NCBI GenBank assembly: GCA_021845945.1
Contig: JAJZRD010000122.1
Span: forward strand, 1 to 10,967
DNA from: Chloroflexota bacterium
GTDB taxonomy: Bacteria > Chloroflexota > UBA6077
DNA length: 10,967 nt
Direction: 5' to 3'
The position numbers were made by a program, and so were the translations under genes. This document shows, piece after piece, positions 1 to 5,921 of this stretch; position 1 is the first letter of the stretch, and the number at the start of each line of letters is the position of its first letter. The notes beneath the pieces were generated by a model. That model was given only the letters and a program-made list of their open reading frames with translations. It was not told where the DNA came from and did no database searches.

Positions 1-1515
1 GGAAAACCGCTCCACAACCAGGAGGTGCGGATCGCCCCGGACGGCGAGGTTCTGGTGCGGGGACCAAACGTCACCCCGGGCTACTACCAGAACAGGGACC
101 TCACCAAGGCCTCCTTCGAGGACGGCTGGCTCAAGACCGGGGACATCGGCCAGTTCGACCAGGATGGGTATCTCTCCCTGCGGGGGCGTAAGAAGGAGAT
201 AATCGTCACCTCTGCCGGAATCAACGTCTACCCGGAGGACGTCGAGGCTGCCCTGGCCCGGGTGCCCGGAGTGCGGGACAGCGCTGCCGTGGAGTGGCAC
301 CGGGAGGTCCACGCGGCGCTGCTGCTGGAGGAGGGGATCGACCCAAAGCAGGTGGTGCGAGAGGCCAACAAGCAGTTGGACTCCAGCCAGAAGATCCGGG
401 GGCACACCCTCTGGCCCGAGCCCGATTTCCCTCGCACCCCTACGATGAAGGTGAGCCGGAGGCTGGTGCTGGAGTACCTGAAGGAGAGCGAGCAGGGCAA
501 GCGAGGGGCGGCCGTGGCCAAGCGAAAGGAGGCAGCACCCGCCGGCCCTGGCGAAGCGTCTCCCCTGTCGAGCCTGGTGGCCCGGGTAGCCCAGACCCCG
601 GCCTCCCAGGTGGTGGGAACGGCGCAGCTGGGCATCGATCTGGAGATGGGGTCCATCGAGATGCTGGAACTGGTCTCCCAGATCGAGCAGGAGTTGGGCG
701 TGGATCTCCCCGAGGACGAGGTGACCGCCGAGACCACGGTAACCGACCTGGAGGGCATGGTGGAGAGGGGACGTGTCGAGGCAAAGCGGGGCGCCTTCCC
801 ACAGTGGGCGCTCTCCCCGTCGGTTCAGTCGGCGCGCGGCACCCTTCAGCGGACGCTGCTCTTCCCCACCCTGGGTCTCTTCTGCCAGCTGGAGGTCGAG
901 GGGTACGAGAACGTGCAGGGGTTACGGGGACCCCATCTGCTGGCCGCCAACCACACCAGCATGCTGGATGCTCCGGTGATCCTGATGGCTCTACCGGAGA
1001 AGGAGAGAGCGCGCACTGCCACCGCCGCCTGGGCGGAGTACTTCGAGGCGACGGGGAGGCCCAGCTGGGAGAGGATCTTGCGGCAGATGGAGTACTACCT
1101 GGCGGCGACCCTCTTCGGCATCTTCCCCCTGCCCCAGACCAGGGTGTTCCGGCCGAGCATCCGCTACACCGGCAGCCTAATGGATCGGGGATGGAACGCC
1201 CTGATCTTCCCCGAAGGGGCCAGGACCCACACCGGCGAGATGGGGGCCTTCAAGGAGGGCGTGGGGGTGATGGTCTCCTGGCTGAAGGTGCCGGTGGTAC
1301 CGGTGAGGGTGGAGGGGCTCTTCCAGGTGCTGCCTGCGGGAAAGCTGTTGCCCCGCCCCGGAAGGGTCAGGGTACGCTTCGGCCGGTCCCTCTCCTTCCC
1401 CTCTGCGGCCTCCTATTCGGATATCAGCCGGCAGATCGAGGAGGCGGTGAGGGGGCTGCAGGGGTCAGAGGAAAGGGTGAGGCGAGCCACGGAGGCGGAG
1501 GGCAGAGCGGCTTAG
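1..1515 (+). CDS. Acyl-CoA/acyl-ACP synthetase (C-terminal part) fused to acyl carrier domain and PlsC acyltransferase; 5' partial
   Basis: The reading frame is open to the first base of the window, so the N-terminal part is missing and the GTG at 25 is not the start. The 504 visible residues hold three domains. Residues 1-165 are the end of an adenylate-forming enzyme: GKPLHNQE, TGD (46-48), the hinge GRKKE (62-66) and the A10 lysine K150 in TPTMKVSRR. Residues about 190-255 are an acyl carrier domain with the probable phosphopantetheine serine S218 in LEMGSIE. Residues about 290-490 are a PlsC/LPLAT acyltransferase with HX4D (NHTSMLD, H318 and D323) and FPEGART (403-409). The family logic is to activate a fatty acid with ATP, load it on the carrier and pass it to a lysophospholipid or glycerol phosphate at the inner membrane face; the substrates are inferred. 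E. coli Aas combines the two enzyme functions in the opposite order and without a carrier domain. Confidence 0.9.
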   Translation, partial: GKPLHNQEVRIAPDGEVLVRGPNVTPGYYQNRDLTKASFEDGWLKTGDIGQFDQDGYLSLRGRKKEIIVTSAGINVYPEDVEAALARVPGVRDSAAVEWHREVHAALLLEEGIDPKQVVREANKQLDSSQKIRGHTLWPEPDFPRTPTMKVSRRLVLEYLKESEQGKRGAAVAKRKEAAPAGPGEASPLSSLVARVAQTPASQVVGTAQLGIDLEMGSIEMLELVSQIEQELGVDLPEDEVTAETTVTDLEGMVERGRVEAKRGAFPQWALSPSVQSARGTLQRTLLFPTLGLFCQLEVEGYENVQGLRGPHLLAANHTSMLDAPVILMALPEKERARTATAAWAEYFEATGRPSWERILRQMEYYLAATLFGIFPLPQTRVFRPSIRYTGSLMDRGWNALIFPEGARTHTGEMGAFKEGVGVMVSWLKVPVVPVRVEGLFQVLPAGKLLPRPGRVRVRFGRSLSFPSAASYSDISRQIEEAVRGLQGSEERVRRATEAEGRAA

Positions 1516-1518
1516 GCG

Positions 1519-1650
1519 TCTCTCCCTCTCCCCCTGGGAGAGGCGTACATCCCCTCCCCCTTTGGGAGAGGGTCAGGGTGAGGGCTCATCCGTTAGCGTC
1601 GACACAGCCCTCACCCGCCCTTCGGGCGGCCTCTCCCAGAGGGAGAGGCG
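1519..1650. repeat. Compound palindromic intergenic repeat (GGGAGAGG/CCTCTCCC family)
   Basis: The gap between two convergent genes is filled with inverted repeats. CCTCTCCC (1525-1532) pairs with GGGAGAGG (1536-1543) across three bases, and the same hairpin recurs at 1630-1637/1641-1648. GGGTGAGGGCT (1576-1586) is the exact reverse complement of AGCCCTCACCC (1606-1616). A small hairpin CCGCCC-TTC-GGGCGG sits at 1615-1629. GGGAGAGGCG occurs as a direct copy at both ends (1536-1545, 1641-1650). Such CT/GA-rich palindromes are typical of non-coding dispersed REP/MITE-like elements. Copies elsewhere in the genome cannot be seen here. It may also terminate both flanking genes, although no T tract follows. 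Confidence 0.75.
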
Positions 1651-1657
1651 CTCGCCC

Positions 1658-3085
1658 CTACACAGGGCTCGCCTCCAGCACCGACCTGTCCCCTGCCCGC
1701 AGCCCCTGGATGATCCGACGGTAGAGGGAGGAGGCGTCGCCCCCCAGGGCATCCAGGGACCCCCAGCCTATGTCACCCCCCTTGCGCTCGATCCTGTAGA
1801 GACCGAAGCGCGGCTCGTAGGAACCCCACTCGTAGCTGTCGGCCAGGGTCCAGTGGTAGTAGCTGCCCATCGGGATGCCAGCGTCGATGGCCCGCACCAC
1901 CGCCGCCAGGTTAGCCCGCAGGTAGCGGAGGCGGTCCCAGCCGTCGGACCGGAGATAGGATCGCCCGTTCCGAACCCGGCTGCAGAGACCGTTCTCCAGG
2001 ACCCACAGGGGGAGACCCGGCTCGTGGTGGAGCTGGCTGTAGGCGATGAGACCGTCCGGGTCGGGACGGTCGTCCCACAGCATCCGGGTGGGGAGCCAGT
2101 TGCGGCCACCGGCAGTGCGGTGGCCGGGCAGCCGGACGTGGTTGGCCACCACGGGGTCGTAGTAGTCGATCTGGGTCACGTCCAGGGTGCACTCGTAGGG
2201 GCTGCCGTAGATCTCCTCCACGGCCCGGGGCAGCGCCTGCTCCAGGGGGAGAGTTGCCCCGATGATCCGGCGCAGCAACCGCTCGCCCATACCCATCTTC
2301 GGCAGAGCGGCCTCGTGGGCAGCCCTCCGCCCTGCCAACCACTTCGGCAGATCCTCCCGGGCCACCCCATGGCGTCGAGCCAGCAGGACGTCGACCAGCA
2401 GCCGATCCAGATGGTAAGCCGAGTAGGCGAAGAGGTTGGTGGCCACCTCCGCCTCGGGCTGTCGGGCGTGGATCTCGCCGTAGGCCAGGACGTGTGCAGC
2501 CAGCAGATTATCCAGGGCGCGCATGGCGTCCCAGCGAGCTAGACGGCGTCCGGGCGGGAAGGTGCCGGTGAGGTAACTGTTGATGGCGTAGATGTTGGGC
2601 TCGTTGACGGTCACCCAGTGGCGGCAGAGGCCCCCCAGCCTCACCACGGCCGCCCGTACCCAGAGGGCGAAGAGCTTCGGCGCCTCGGGCCGCAACCAGA
2701 AGTCGACGCCCAACCACTCCGGATGGGTGAAGTGGTGGAGCGTCACCAGCGGCTGCAAACCCCGCTGGTGGCAGCCCTCCAGGATCTCGGCGTACCGGTC
2801 GAAAGCTTCCTCATCCAAATCGCCCGGGCGGGGCTCGCAGCGGGCCCACTCGACGGAGAGGCGGAAGGCATCGCACCCGGCCTGGACGGCTCGATCCAAA
2901 TGCTCCTCGTAGCGGTTCCAGAAGTCCAGGGCGAGACCCGAGGGCTCCACTCGTCCGCTCTTCTCCCACCGATACCAGTTGTTGCGGGGCTCGCCTCGGC
3001 CGTTGTAGCCACCCTCCACCTGGAATCCGGAGGTAGCCACACCGAAATGAAACCCCTCGGGTAGAACGAAAGATGCGACGCTCAT
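1658..3085 (-). CDS. GH1 family beta-glycosidase (beta-glucosidase/beta-galactosidase type)
   Basis: A 475-residue protein of normal GH1 length with the family landmarks in order: GVATSGFQVEGG near the N-terminus (Q22 would bind the sugar), LHHFTHPEW (H118), TVNEPN with acid/base E162, VLENG with nucleophile E364, and HWTLADSYEW (W412, E419, W420 at the glycone site). It should be a retaining beta-glycosidase hydrolysing small beta-linked sugars. No signal peptide is visible, so it is cytoplasmic and needs imported oligosaccharides. The ATG at 3085 is followed at once by the conserved N-terminal strand (FVLPEGFHFGVATSG), which supports this start, although the Shine-Dalgarno is weak (AGGT inside GGCAGGTTC, 3091-3099). 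That segment is one arm of a long inverted repeat described separately. The gene converges on the acyltransferase fusion. Exact substrate is not readable from sequence. Confidence 0.93.
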   Translation of the reverse strand: MSVASFVLPEGFHFGVATSGFQVEGGYNGRGEPRNNWYRWEKSGRVEPSGLALDFWNRYEEHLDRAVQAGCDAFRLSVEWARCEPRPGDLDEEAFDRYAEILEGCHQRGLQPLVTLHHFTHPEWLGVDFWLRPEAPKLFALWVRAAVVRLGGLCRHWVTVNEPNIYAINSYLTGTFPPGRRLARWDAMRALDNLLAAHVLAYGEIHARQPEAEVATNLFAYSAYHLDRLLVDVLLARRHGVAREDLPKWLAGRRAAHEAALPKMGMGERLLRRIIGATLPLEQALPRAVEEIYGSPYECTLDVTQIDYYDPVVANHVRLPGHRTAGGRNWLPTRMLWDDRPDPDGLIAYSQLHHEPGLPLWVLENGLCSRVRNGRSYLRSDGWDRLRYLRANLAAVVRAIDAGIPMGSYYHWTLADSYEWGSYEPRFGLYRIERKGGDIGWGSLDALGGDASSLYRRIIQGLRAGDRSVLEASPV

Positions 3086-3090
3086 CAGCA

Positions 3091-3249
3091 GAACCTGCCG
3101 GAAGACTCGGACGTACTGCGGCCAACCATGGCGAGAAAACCCCTTGAAGTTCGCTTCCGTTCCGCGAGACGAGGCGGTGCCGGCCCTTCACTGGCAGGTT
3201 CGATGATGCGCCCAGGCCTCGTGCTGGAAGATAGGGAGGAAGTGAAGGG
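3091..3249 (-). promoter_or_regulatory. Possible structured leader of the GH1 gene: two crossing 9-bp inverted repeats
   Basis: GAACCTGCC (3091-3099) is the perfect reverse complement of GGCAGGTTC (3193-3201). CCCTTCACT (3184-3192), directly abutting the latter, is the perfect reverse complement of AGTGAAGGG (3241-3249). The arms interleave, which is the topology of an H-type pseudoknot with two 9-bp stems and no base between the middle arms. On the minus strand the last arm ends five bases before the GH1 ATG and covers its only Shine-Dalgarno-like bases, so pairing could hide the ribosome site. Whether this stretch is transcribed is not known, and no clear promoter was seen above it. Confidence 0.4.
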
Positions 3250-3396
3250 ACAGTCTCTCGGCTTGCTCCGGCGTTGCGTGAGGATCACTGAGGATGCCAG
3301 GAGTTAGCCACTACTTCTCCCCTTACACCATTCTGCCACAACTCCGACCTGTGCGCTAGAGGAACTCATGGCGTCATGGCGTCTCCACCCCGCCCC

Positions 3397-3425
3397 TATC
3401 CACGGCGAGTGGCTCAGGTTATCAT
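3397..3425 (+). promoter_or_regulatory. Weak candidate sigma70-type promoter for the flavin reductase gene
   Basis: TATCAT at 3420-3425 matches five of six bases of the -10 consensus. TATCCA at 3397-3402 is a poor -35 (three of six) at 17-base spacing. It would give a leader of roughly 50 bases before the ATG at 3481. The call rests mainly on the -10 match. Confidence 0.3.
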
Positions 3426-3480
3426 GGCATCCACGGCCGCGATCGGTCCATCGGAAAGCTGAGGAACAGAGGGTGATGGG

Positions 3481-3993
3481 ATGACGCAAAAGGTGGATAT
3501 CGACTTCAAGGACGCCTTCTTGCCCACCATGGAGGCGATGTCGCGGGATGGGGTGCTGCTGGTCTCCCTGGACGCATCGGGGCGGCCCGGTGGCATGACC
3601 TTCAGCTGGGGAACCATCGGGAGCATCTGGGGGCGGCACATATTCACCATCCTGGTGCGGCCCTCCCGCAACAGCTACCGGCTGCTGGAGAACACCGGCG
3701 ACTTCACGGTGAACGTGCTTCCCTCGAATCTGGCCTCGGCCCTGGACTACTGGGGAAAGACCTCCGGCAGTGAGGTAGACAAGTGGGCCATGACCGGCCT
3801 CACCCCCTCACCTTCCCGCCGGCTGCGCTCCCCCATCGTGGAGCAGGGGATCCTCCACTTCGAGTGCCGCGTCGTCCACCGCCACGACCTGGTGCCCGCC
3901 AACCTGGTGCCGGAGTTGATCCCCGCCTACTACGCCTCGGACGACTACCATCGGGTCTACCACGGGGAGATCCTCGCCTGCTATGGGGTGTAG
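3481..3993 (+). CDS. Flavin reductase-like, FMN-binding split-barrel protein
   Basis: A 170-residue protein with the pattern of the flavin reductase-like (FMN-binding split barrel) family: GGMTFSWGTIGSIWG (about 37-51), then HIFTILVRPSRNSYRLLE and DFTVNVLP (about 53-80). Members bind FMN and often reduce flavin with NAD(P)H or serve as redox proteins; the electron donor and acceptor are not readable here. The ATG at 3481 has a reasonable GAGGG ribosome site at 3469-3473 with seven bases of spacing. Length is normal for the family. The gene stands alone, with a hairpin directly after its stop codon and a 2[4Fe-4S] ferredoxin 339 bases downstream on the same strand. A redox partnership with that ferredoxin is possible but unproven. 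Confidence 0.85.
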   Translation: MTQKVDIDFKDAFLPTMEAMSRDGVLLVSLDASGRPGGMTFSWGTIGSIWGRHIFTILVRPSRNSYRLLENTGDFTVNVLPSNLASALDYWGKTSGSEVDKWAMTGLTPSPSRRLRSPIVEQGILHFECRVVHRHDLVPANLVPELIPAYYASDDYHRVYHGEILACYGV

Positions 3994-3995
3994 GA

Positions 3996-4011
3996 GCCGC
4001 CTCCCGGCGGC
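3996..4011 (+). terminator. Hairpin just after the flavin reductase stop codon
   Basis: GCCGCC (3996-4001), loop TCCC, GGCGGC (4006-4011): a perfect 6-bp GC stem starting three bases after the TAG stop. No T run follows, so it is a terminator-like or mRNA-stabilising hairpin and not a clear intrinsic terminator. Confidence 0.4.
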
Positions 4012-4035
4012 GATAGTGCCCACGACCCCGGACCT

Positions 4036-4063
4036 GTAGAGACGCGGCATGTCGCGTCTCTAC
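4036..4063. repeat. Short perfect palindrome, dispersed-repeat type (GTAGAGACGCG)
   Basis: GTAGAGACGCG (4036-4046) and its exact reverse complement CGCGTCTCTAC (4053-4063) enclose six bases, GCATGT. An 11-bp perfect stem with this sequence resembles the short palindromic repeats scattered between genes in several filamentous and thermophilic phyla. That resemblance is from memory and unverified here. No second copy is present in this window. Confidence 0.65.
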
Positions 4064-4118
4064 CCCTCACAGGGCGCTCTAGGGTGGTGATTCCGCCGAA
4101 TCTAGTGAGTTCGCCCTA

Positions 4119-4147
4119 TTCCCAGGCTTTGTGCATAGAAGTACAAT
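4119..4147 (+). promoter_or_regulatory. Candidate sigma70-type promoter for the ferredoxin-HD-DUF402 operon
   Basis: TTCCCA (4119-4124, four of six -35 matches), 17 bases, TACAAT (4142-4147, five of six -10 matches). Transcription would start near 4154 and leave a leader of about 180 bases. It lies in a locally AT-richer patch within GC-rich DNA, which adds some support. Confidence 0.45.
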
Positions 4148-4320
4148 GTCGCCACCAAGGGTAGGGTAGCCTGGGTGGATGTCGAGACCGGCGGCGACGG
4201 TGCTGTCCGGACCCGCAGCCCCCATAGTTCGGTTCGAGCACCACGGAGCCGGCCTGTTGGATGGGCACCGGCTCAAAGGCGGCACGGCCAGTCGCACAGT
4301 GGGCTTCACTAGAGTCCATG

Positions 4321-4326
4321 AGGAGG
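4321..4326 (+). promoter_or_regulatory. Shine-Dalgarno that sets the ferredoxin start
   Basis: A perfect AGGAGG with six bases to the GTG at 4333. It lies downstream of the in-frame ATGs at 4261 and 4318, neither of which has a comparable site, so the GTG is the better start. Confidence 0.8.
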
Positions 4327-4332
4327 CTGACC

Positions 4333-4590
4333 GTGTACGAATTCTCGCTCAACAACAGCAAGTGCGAACGGTGCTTCGACTGCGTTACCGCCTGCCCTCG
4401 TGGGGTACTGGAGGAGGGCGAGTGGGGCCCGGTGGTGGCCCGAGCCGAGGAGTGCATGGGCTGCTGGGTTTGTCTCGCCGTCTGCCGCACCCACGGCTTG
4501 AGGGTAGTGGGTCTGGTGGAATCCTCGAAGCCCGACTGGGTGGACCGGTTGCTGGCTTCTAGACCCGAATGCGCCGCGATGCTACACTAG
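4333..4590 (+). CDS. Small ferredoxin with two [4Fe-4S] clusters
   Basis: With the GTG at 4333 the product is 85 residues, the usual size of a bacterial 2[4Fe-4S] ferredoxin. The first cluster motif is C11-x2-C14-x2-C17-x3-C21-P (CERCFDCVTACP). The second is C41-x2-C44-x2-C47-x3-C51 (CMGCWVCLAVC), where the usual proline after the last cysteine is replaced by arginine. All eight ligands are present. It should be a soluble low-potential electron carrier. It is followed after 35 bases by an HD hydrolase and then a DUF402 gene on the same strand, with no dedicated oxidoreductase beside it, so its partner is unknown. A longer start at 4318 or 4261 would add only unconserved residues. Confidence 0.88.
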   Translation: MYEFSLNNSKCERCFDCVTACPRGVLEEGEWGPVVARAEECMGCWVCLAVCRTHGLRVVGLVESSKPDWVDRLLASRPECAAMLH

Positions 4591-4625
4591 CCTCCCGATA
4601 GCGTGATCGCCGGTCTCGTGCGGGC

Positions 4626-5318
4626 GTGACCGCGCGAGAGTCGCCTGGGAGGCTTTTCATCGCGTCCTGGAGAGAGACCGTCGTAGCACTGGCCAGGGAT
4701 CGGGCTACAGAGGAGTCGCTGGAGCTGTGGCACCAGGGCCCCGACGAGAGCCCGCGTTTCAATTACCGCTGGGAACACCTGCAGGCGGTGGCGCGCCTCT
4801 GCGAGAGGCTTGGGCGCCAGCTGGGTGCCGACATGGAGGTTCTCACCGCCGCCGTCTGGCTCCACGATATCGTCAAGAGCCACTCTCCCGAGCTGAGTGG
4901 AATCTCGGACGCCGAGTTGGCCGCCGAAGAGGCGCGCCGAGTCCTCCTGACCACCGATTTCCCTCCCTCCAAAGTCGATGCCGTGACCGCGGCCATCCGG
5001 GTCCACGAGGGCCTCTACAAGGACTACCGTCTCGAGCAGCTGGAGGCGGCCATCCTGTGGGATGCCGACAAGCTGAGCAAGCTGGGCGCTACCTACCTGG
5101 TTCACAGTCTCTGCATCCGCCCGGCCTTCGACCCCATCTTTCAGGGGAGACCCACCGACACGGATCTGGTGTTGCGCTCGGCACAGGATTGGCTGAGGAT
5201 AGGGGAGCGGATCGTCGCCAGCATGAACACGGAGCCGGGGCGGACCGAGGCCGCCCGAAGGCTGGCCTACCTGAAGAAGTTTGTGAAGGAGTTGAAGGAG
5301 GAGTGGGAGACGAGCTGA
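4626..5318 (+). CDS. HD-domain metal-dependent phosphohydrolase
   Basis: A 230-residue HD-superfamily protein of the standalone type. The metal ligands can be placed: H51 (WEHLQAV), H80-D81 in AVWLHDIVK, H127 (IRVHEG) and D146 (WDADKLSKLG). Such proteins hydrolyse phosphate esters or phosphoanhydrides, often of nucleotides, in the cytoplasm; the substrate here is not known. The start is uncertain: GTG at 4626 is the only usable start codon after the upstream stop (4599-4601) and before the HD core, yet no ribosome site precedes it. A GGGAGG lies inside the first codons (4647-4652) with no ATG, GTG or TTG suitably placed after it. The 3' end overlaps the DUF402 gene by 16 bases, which suggests coupled translation. 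Confidence 0.85.
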   Translation: MTARESPGRLFIASWRETVVALARDRATEESLELWHQGPDESPRFNYRWEHLQAVARLCERLGRQLGADMEVLTAAVWLHDIVKSHSPELSGISDAELAAEEARRVLLTTDFPPSKVDAVTAAIRVHEGLYKDYRLEQLEAAILWDADKLSKLGATYLVHSLCIRPAFDPIFQGRPTDTDLVLRSAQDWLRIGERIVASMNTEPGRTEAARRLAYLKKFVKELKEEWETS

Positions 5319-5785
5319 TCCTGGTCCGCAAGCTGAACTACGAGGATCGCGAGACCTGGCACTGGTCCGGGAAGCTGGTGGAGCGCAGGGACGGGATCAT
5401 GGTGATAGACGCCATCTTCAACGCCCCTCCCCGGGACCTGGGCTACATGAAGCTGGAGGGGACCGACCTCTTCCACGAGTACTACTACGCCGATCGGTGG
5501 TTCAACATCTTCCAGGTCTTCGGGGCCGACGGCACCCTCAAGGGCTGGTACTGCAACATCTGCAAGCCTGCTCGGTTCCGCAACCACCAGATCGACTTCG
5601 TGGACATGGTGCTGGACGTCTTCGTCTACCCGGACGGCCGCACCCTGGTGCTGGACCAGGAGGAGTTCCAGGAGAAGGCGGAGTCCCTCTACTCGCCGGA
5701 GGATGCCCACCGGGCGGAGGAGGCGGTGACCCAACTGCTGGAGATGGCCCACCGTCGGGAGCACCCCTTCGACACCACCACCTAA
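5303..5785 (+). CDS. DUF402 family protein, probable nucleoside di/triphosphate-type hydrolase
   Basis: The frame reads RWFNIFQVF, GWYCNICKPARF, then DFVDMVLDVFVYPDG and LVLDQEEFQEK, the ordered signature of the DUF402 fold. Characterised relatives include the Gram-positive nucleoside tri/diphosphatase Ntdp and FomD of fosfomycin synthesis, both metal-dependent hydrolases of nucleotide-type phosphates; activity here is inferred. The acidic run D98, D101, D105, D118, E120 and E121 would include the metal site. The proposed GTG at 5303 gives 160 residues, normal for the family, and overlaps the HD gene by 16 bases. AAGGAG sites lie at 5286-5291 (11 bases away) and 5295-5300 (too close), so the start is not firm. 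CTG at 5315 preceded by GGGAG is an alternative. A second methionine near residue 33 lies too far inside the fold. Confidence 0.8.
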   Translation: MGDELILVRKLNYEDRETWHWSGKLVERRDGIMVIDAIFNAPPRDLGYMKLEGTDLFHEYYYADRWFNIFQVFGADGTLKGWYCNICKPARFRNHQIDFVDMVLDVFVYPDGRTLVLDQEEFQEKAESLYSPEDAHRAEEAVTQLLEMAHRREHPFDTTT

Positions 5786-5817
5786 GCATCTGGCCTGGGA
5801 TCGCGTGCACAATCCGT

Positions 5818-5894
5818 CGTCATGCCCGCCTTCGCGGGCATCCAGGGTCCTCTCCGCGGTGGTGTCCTGGACCCCCGCTTTCGCGGGGGTGACG
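5818..5894. repeat. REP-like element: two facing hairpins with terminal inverted repeats
   Basis: Left hairpin ATGCCCGC-CTTC-GCGGGCAT (5822-5841) and right hairpin ACCCCCGC-TTTC-GCGGGGGT (5871-5890) are each 8-bp stems with tetraloops. Inner arms TCCAGG (5841-5846) and CCTGGA (5866-5871) also pair, and CGTCA at 5818 mirrors TGACG at 5890. This layout matches the widespread CGTCATGCCCGC...GCGGG..TGACG repeats found between genes in many bacteria (family resemblance recalled, not searched). It lies between convergent stop codons, so it could also serve as a terminator for both genes. Confidence 0.8.
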
Positions 5895-5921
5895 AAGGGC
5901 AGACTATCTGGGGTCAGCTGC

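Larger units (their letters stand above)
3086..3480. other. Non-coding gap between divergent GH1 and flavin-reductase genes
   Basis: Besides the inverted repeats at 3091-3249 and the weak promoter at 3397-3425, this 395-base stretch shows a small GAAG-TTCG-CTTC hairpin (3136-3147) and a tandem TCATGGCG pair near 3367-3382. No tRNA arms, CRISPR-like repeats or convincing coding frame were found. A 67-codon minus-strand frame (3085-3288) has no ribosome site and no recognisable composition. I see nothing else in it. Confidence 0.5.
3994..4332. other. Non-coding gap before the ferredoxin gene
   Basis: This 339-base stretch holds the hairpin at 3996-4011, the palindromic repeat at 4036-4063 and a candidate promoter at 4119-4147. 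The remaining 180 bases up to the ferredoxin start would be its leader. I see no riboswitch, tRNA or convincing small gene in it; the short frames on both strands lack ribosome sites and protein-like composition. Confidence 0.5.

Noticed and set aside
294..1724. A 476-codon + strand frame overlapping the acyltransferase fusion
   Set aside because: It is a shifted frame of the real gene, glycine-rich and without domains, and runs through the repeat.
1562..2542. A 326-codon + strand frame
   Set aside because: It is antisense to the GH1 gene, begins inside the palindromic repeat, and has no recognisable features.
3085..3288. A 67-codon minus-strand frame whose stop overlaps the GH1 start as TGATG
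   Set aside because: The overlap looks like translational coupling, but the GTG start has no ribosome site, the composition is not protein-like, and the frame runs through the inverted repeats.
4231..4238. GGTTCGAG, resembling a tRNA T-loop
   Set aside because: The flanking bases do not form the T stem, and no acceptor, D or anticodon arm can be drawn on either strand.
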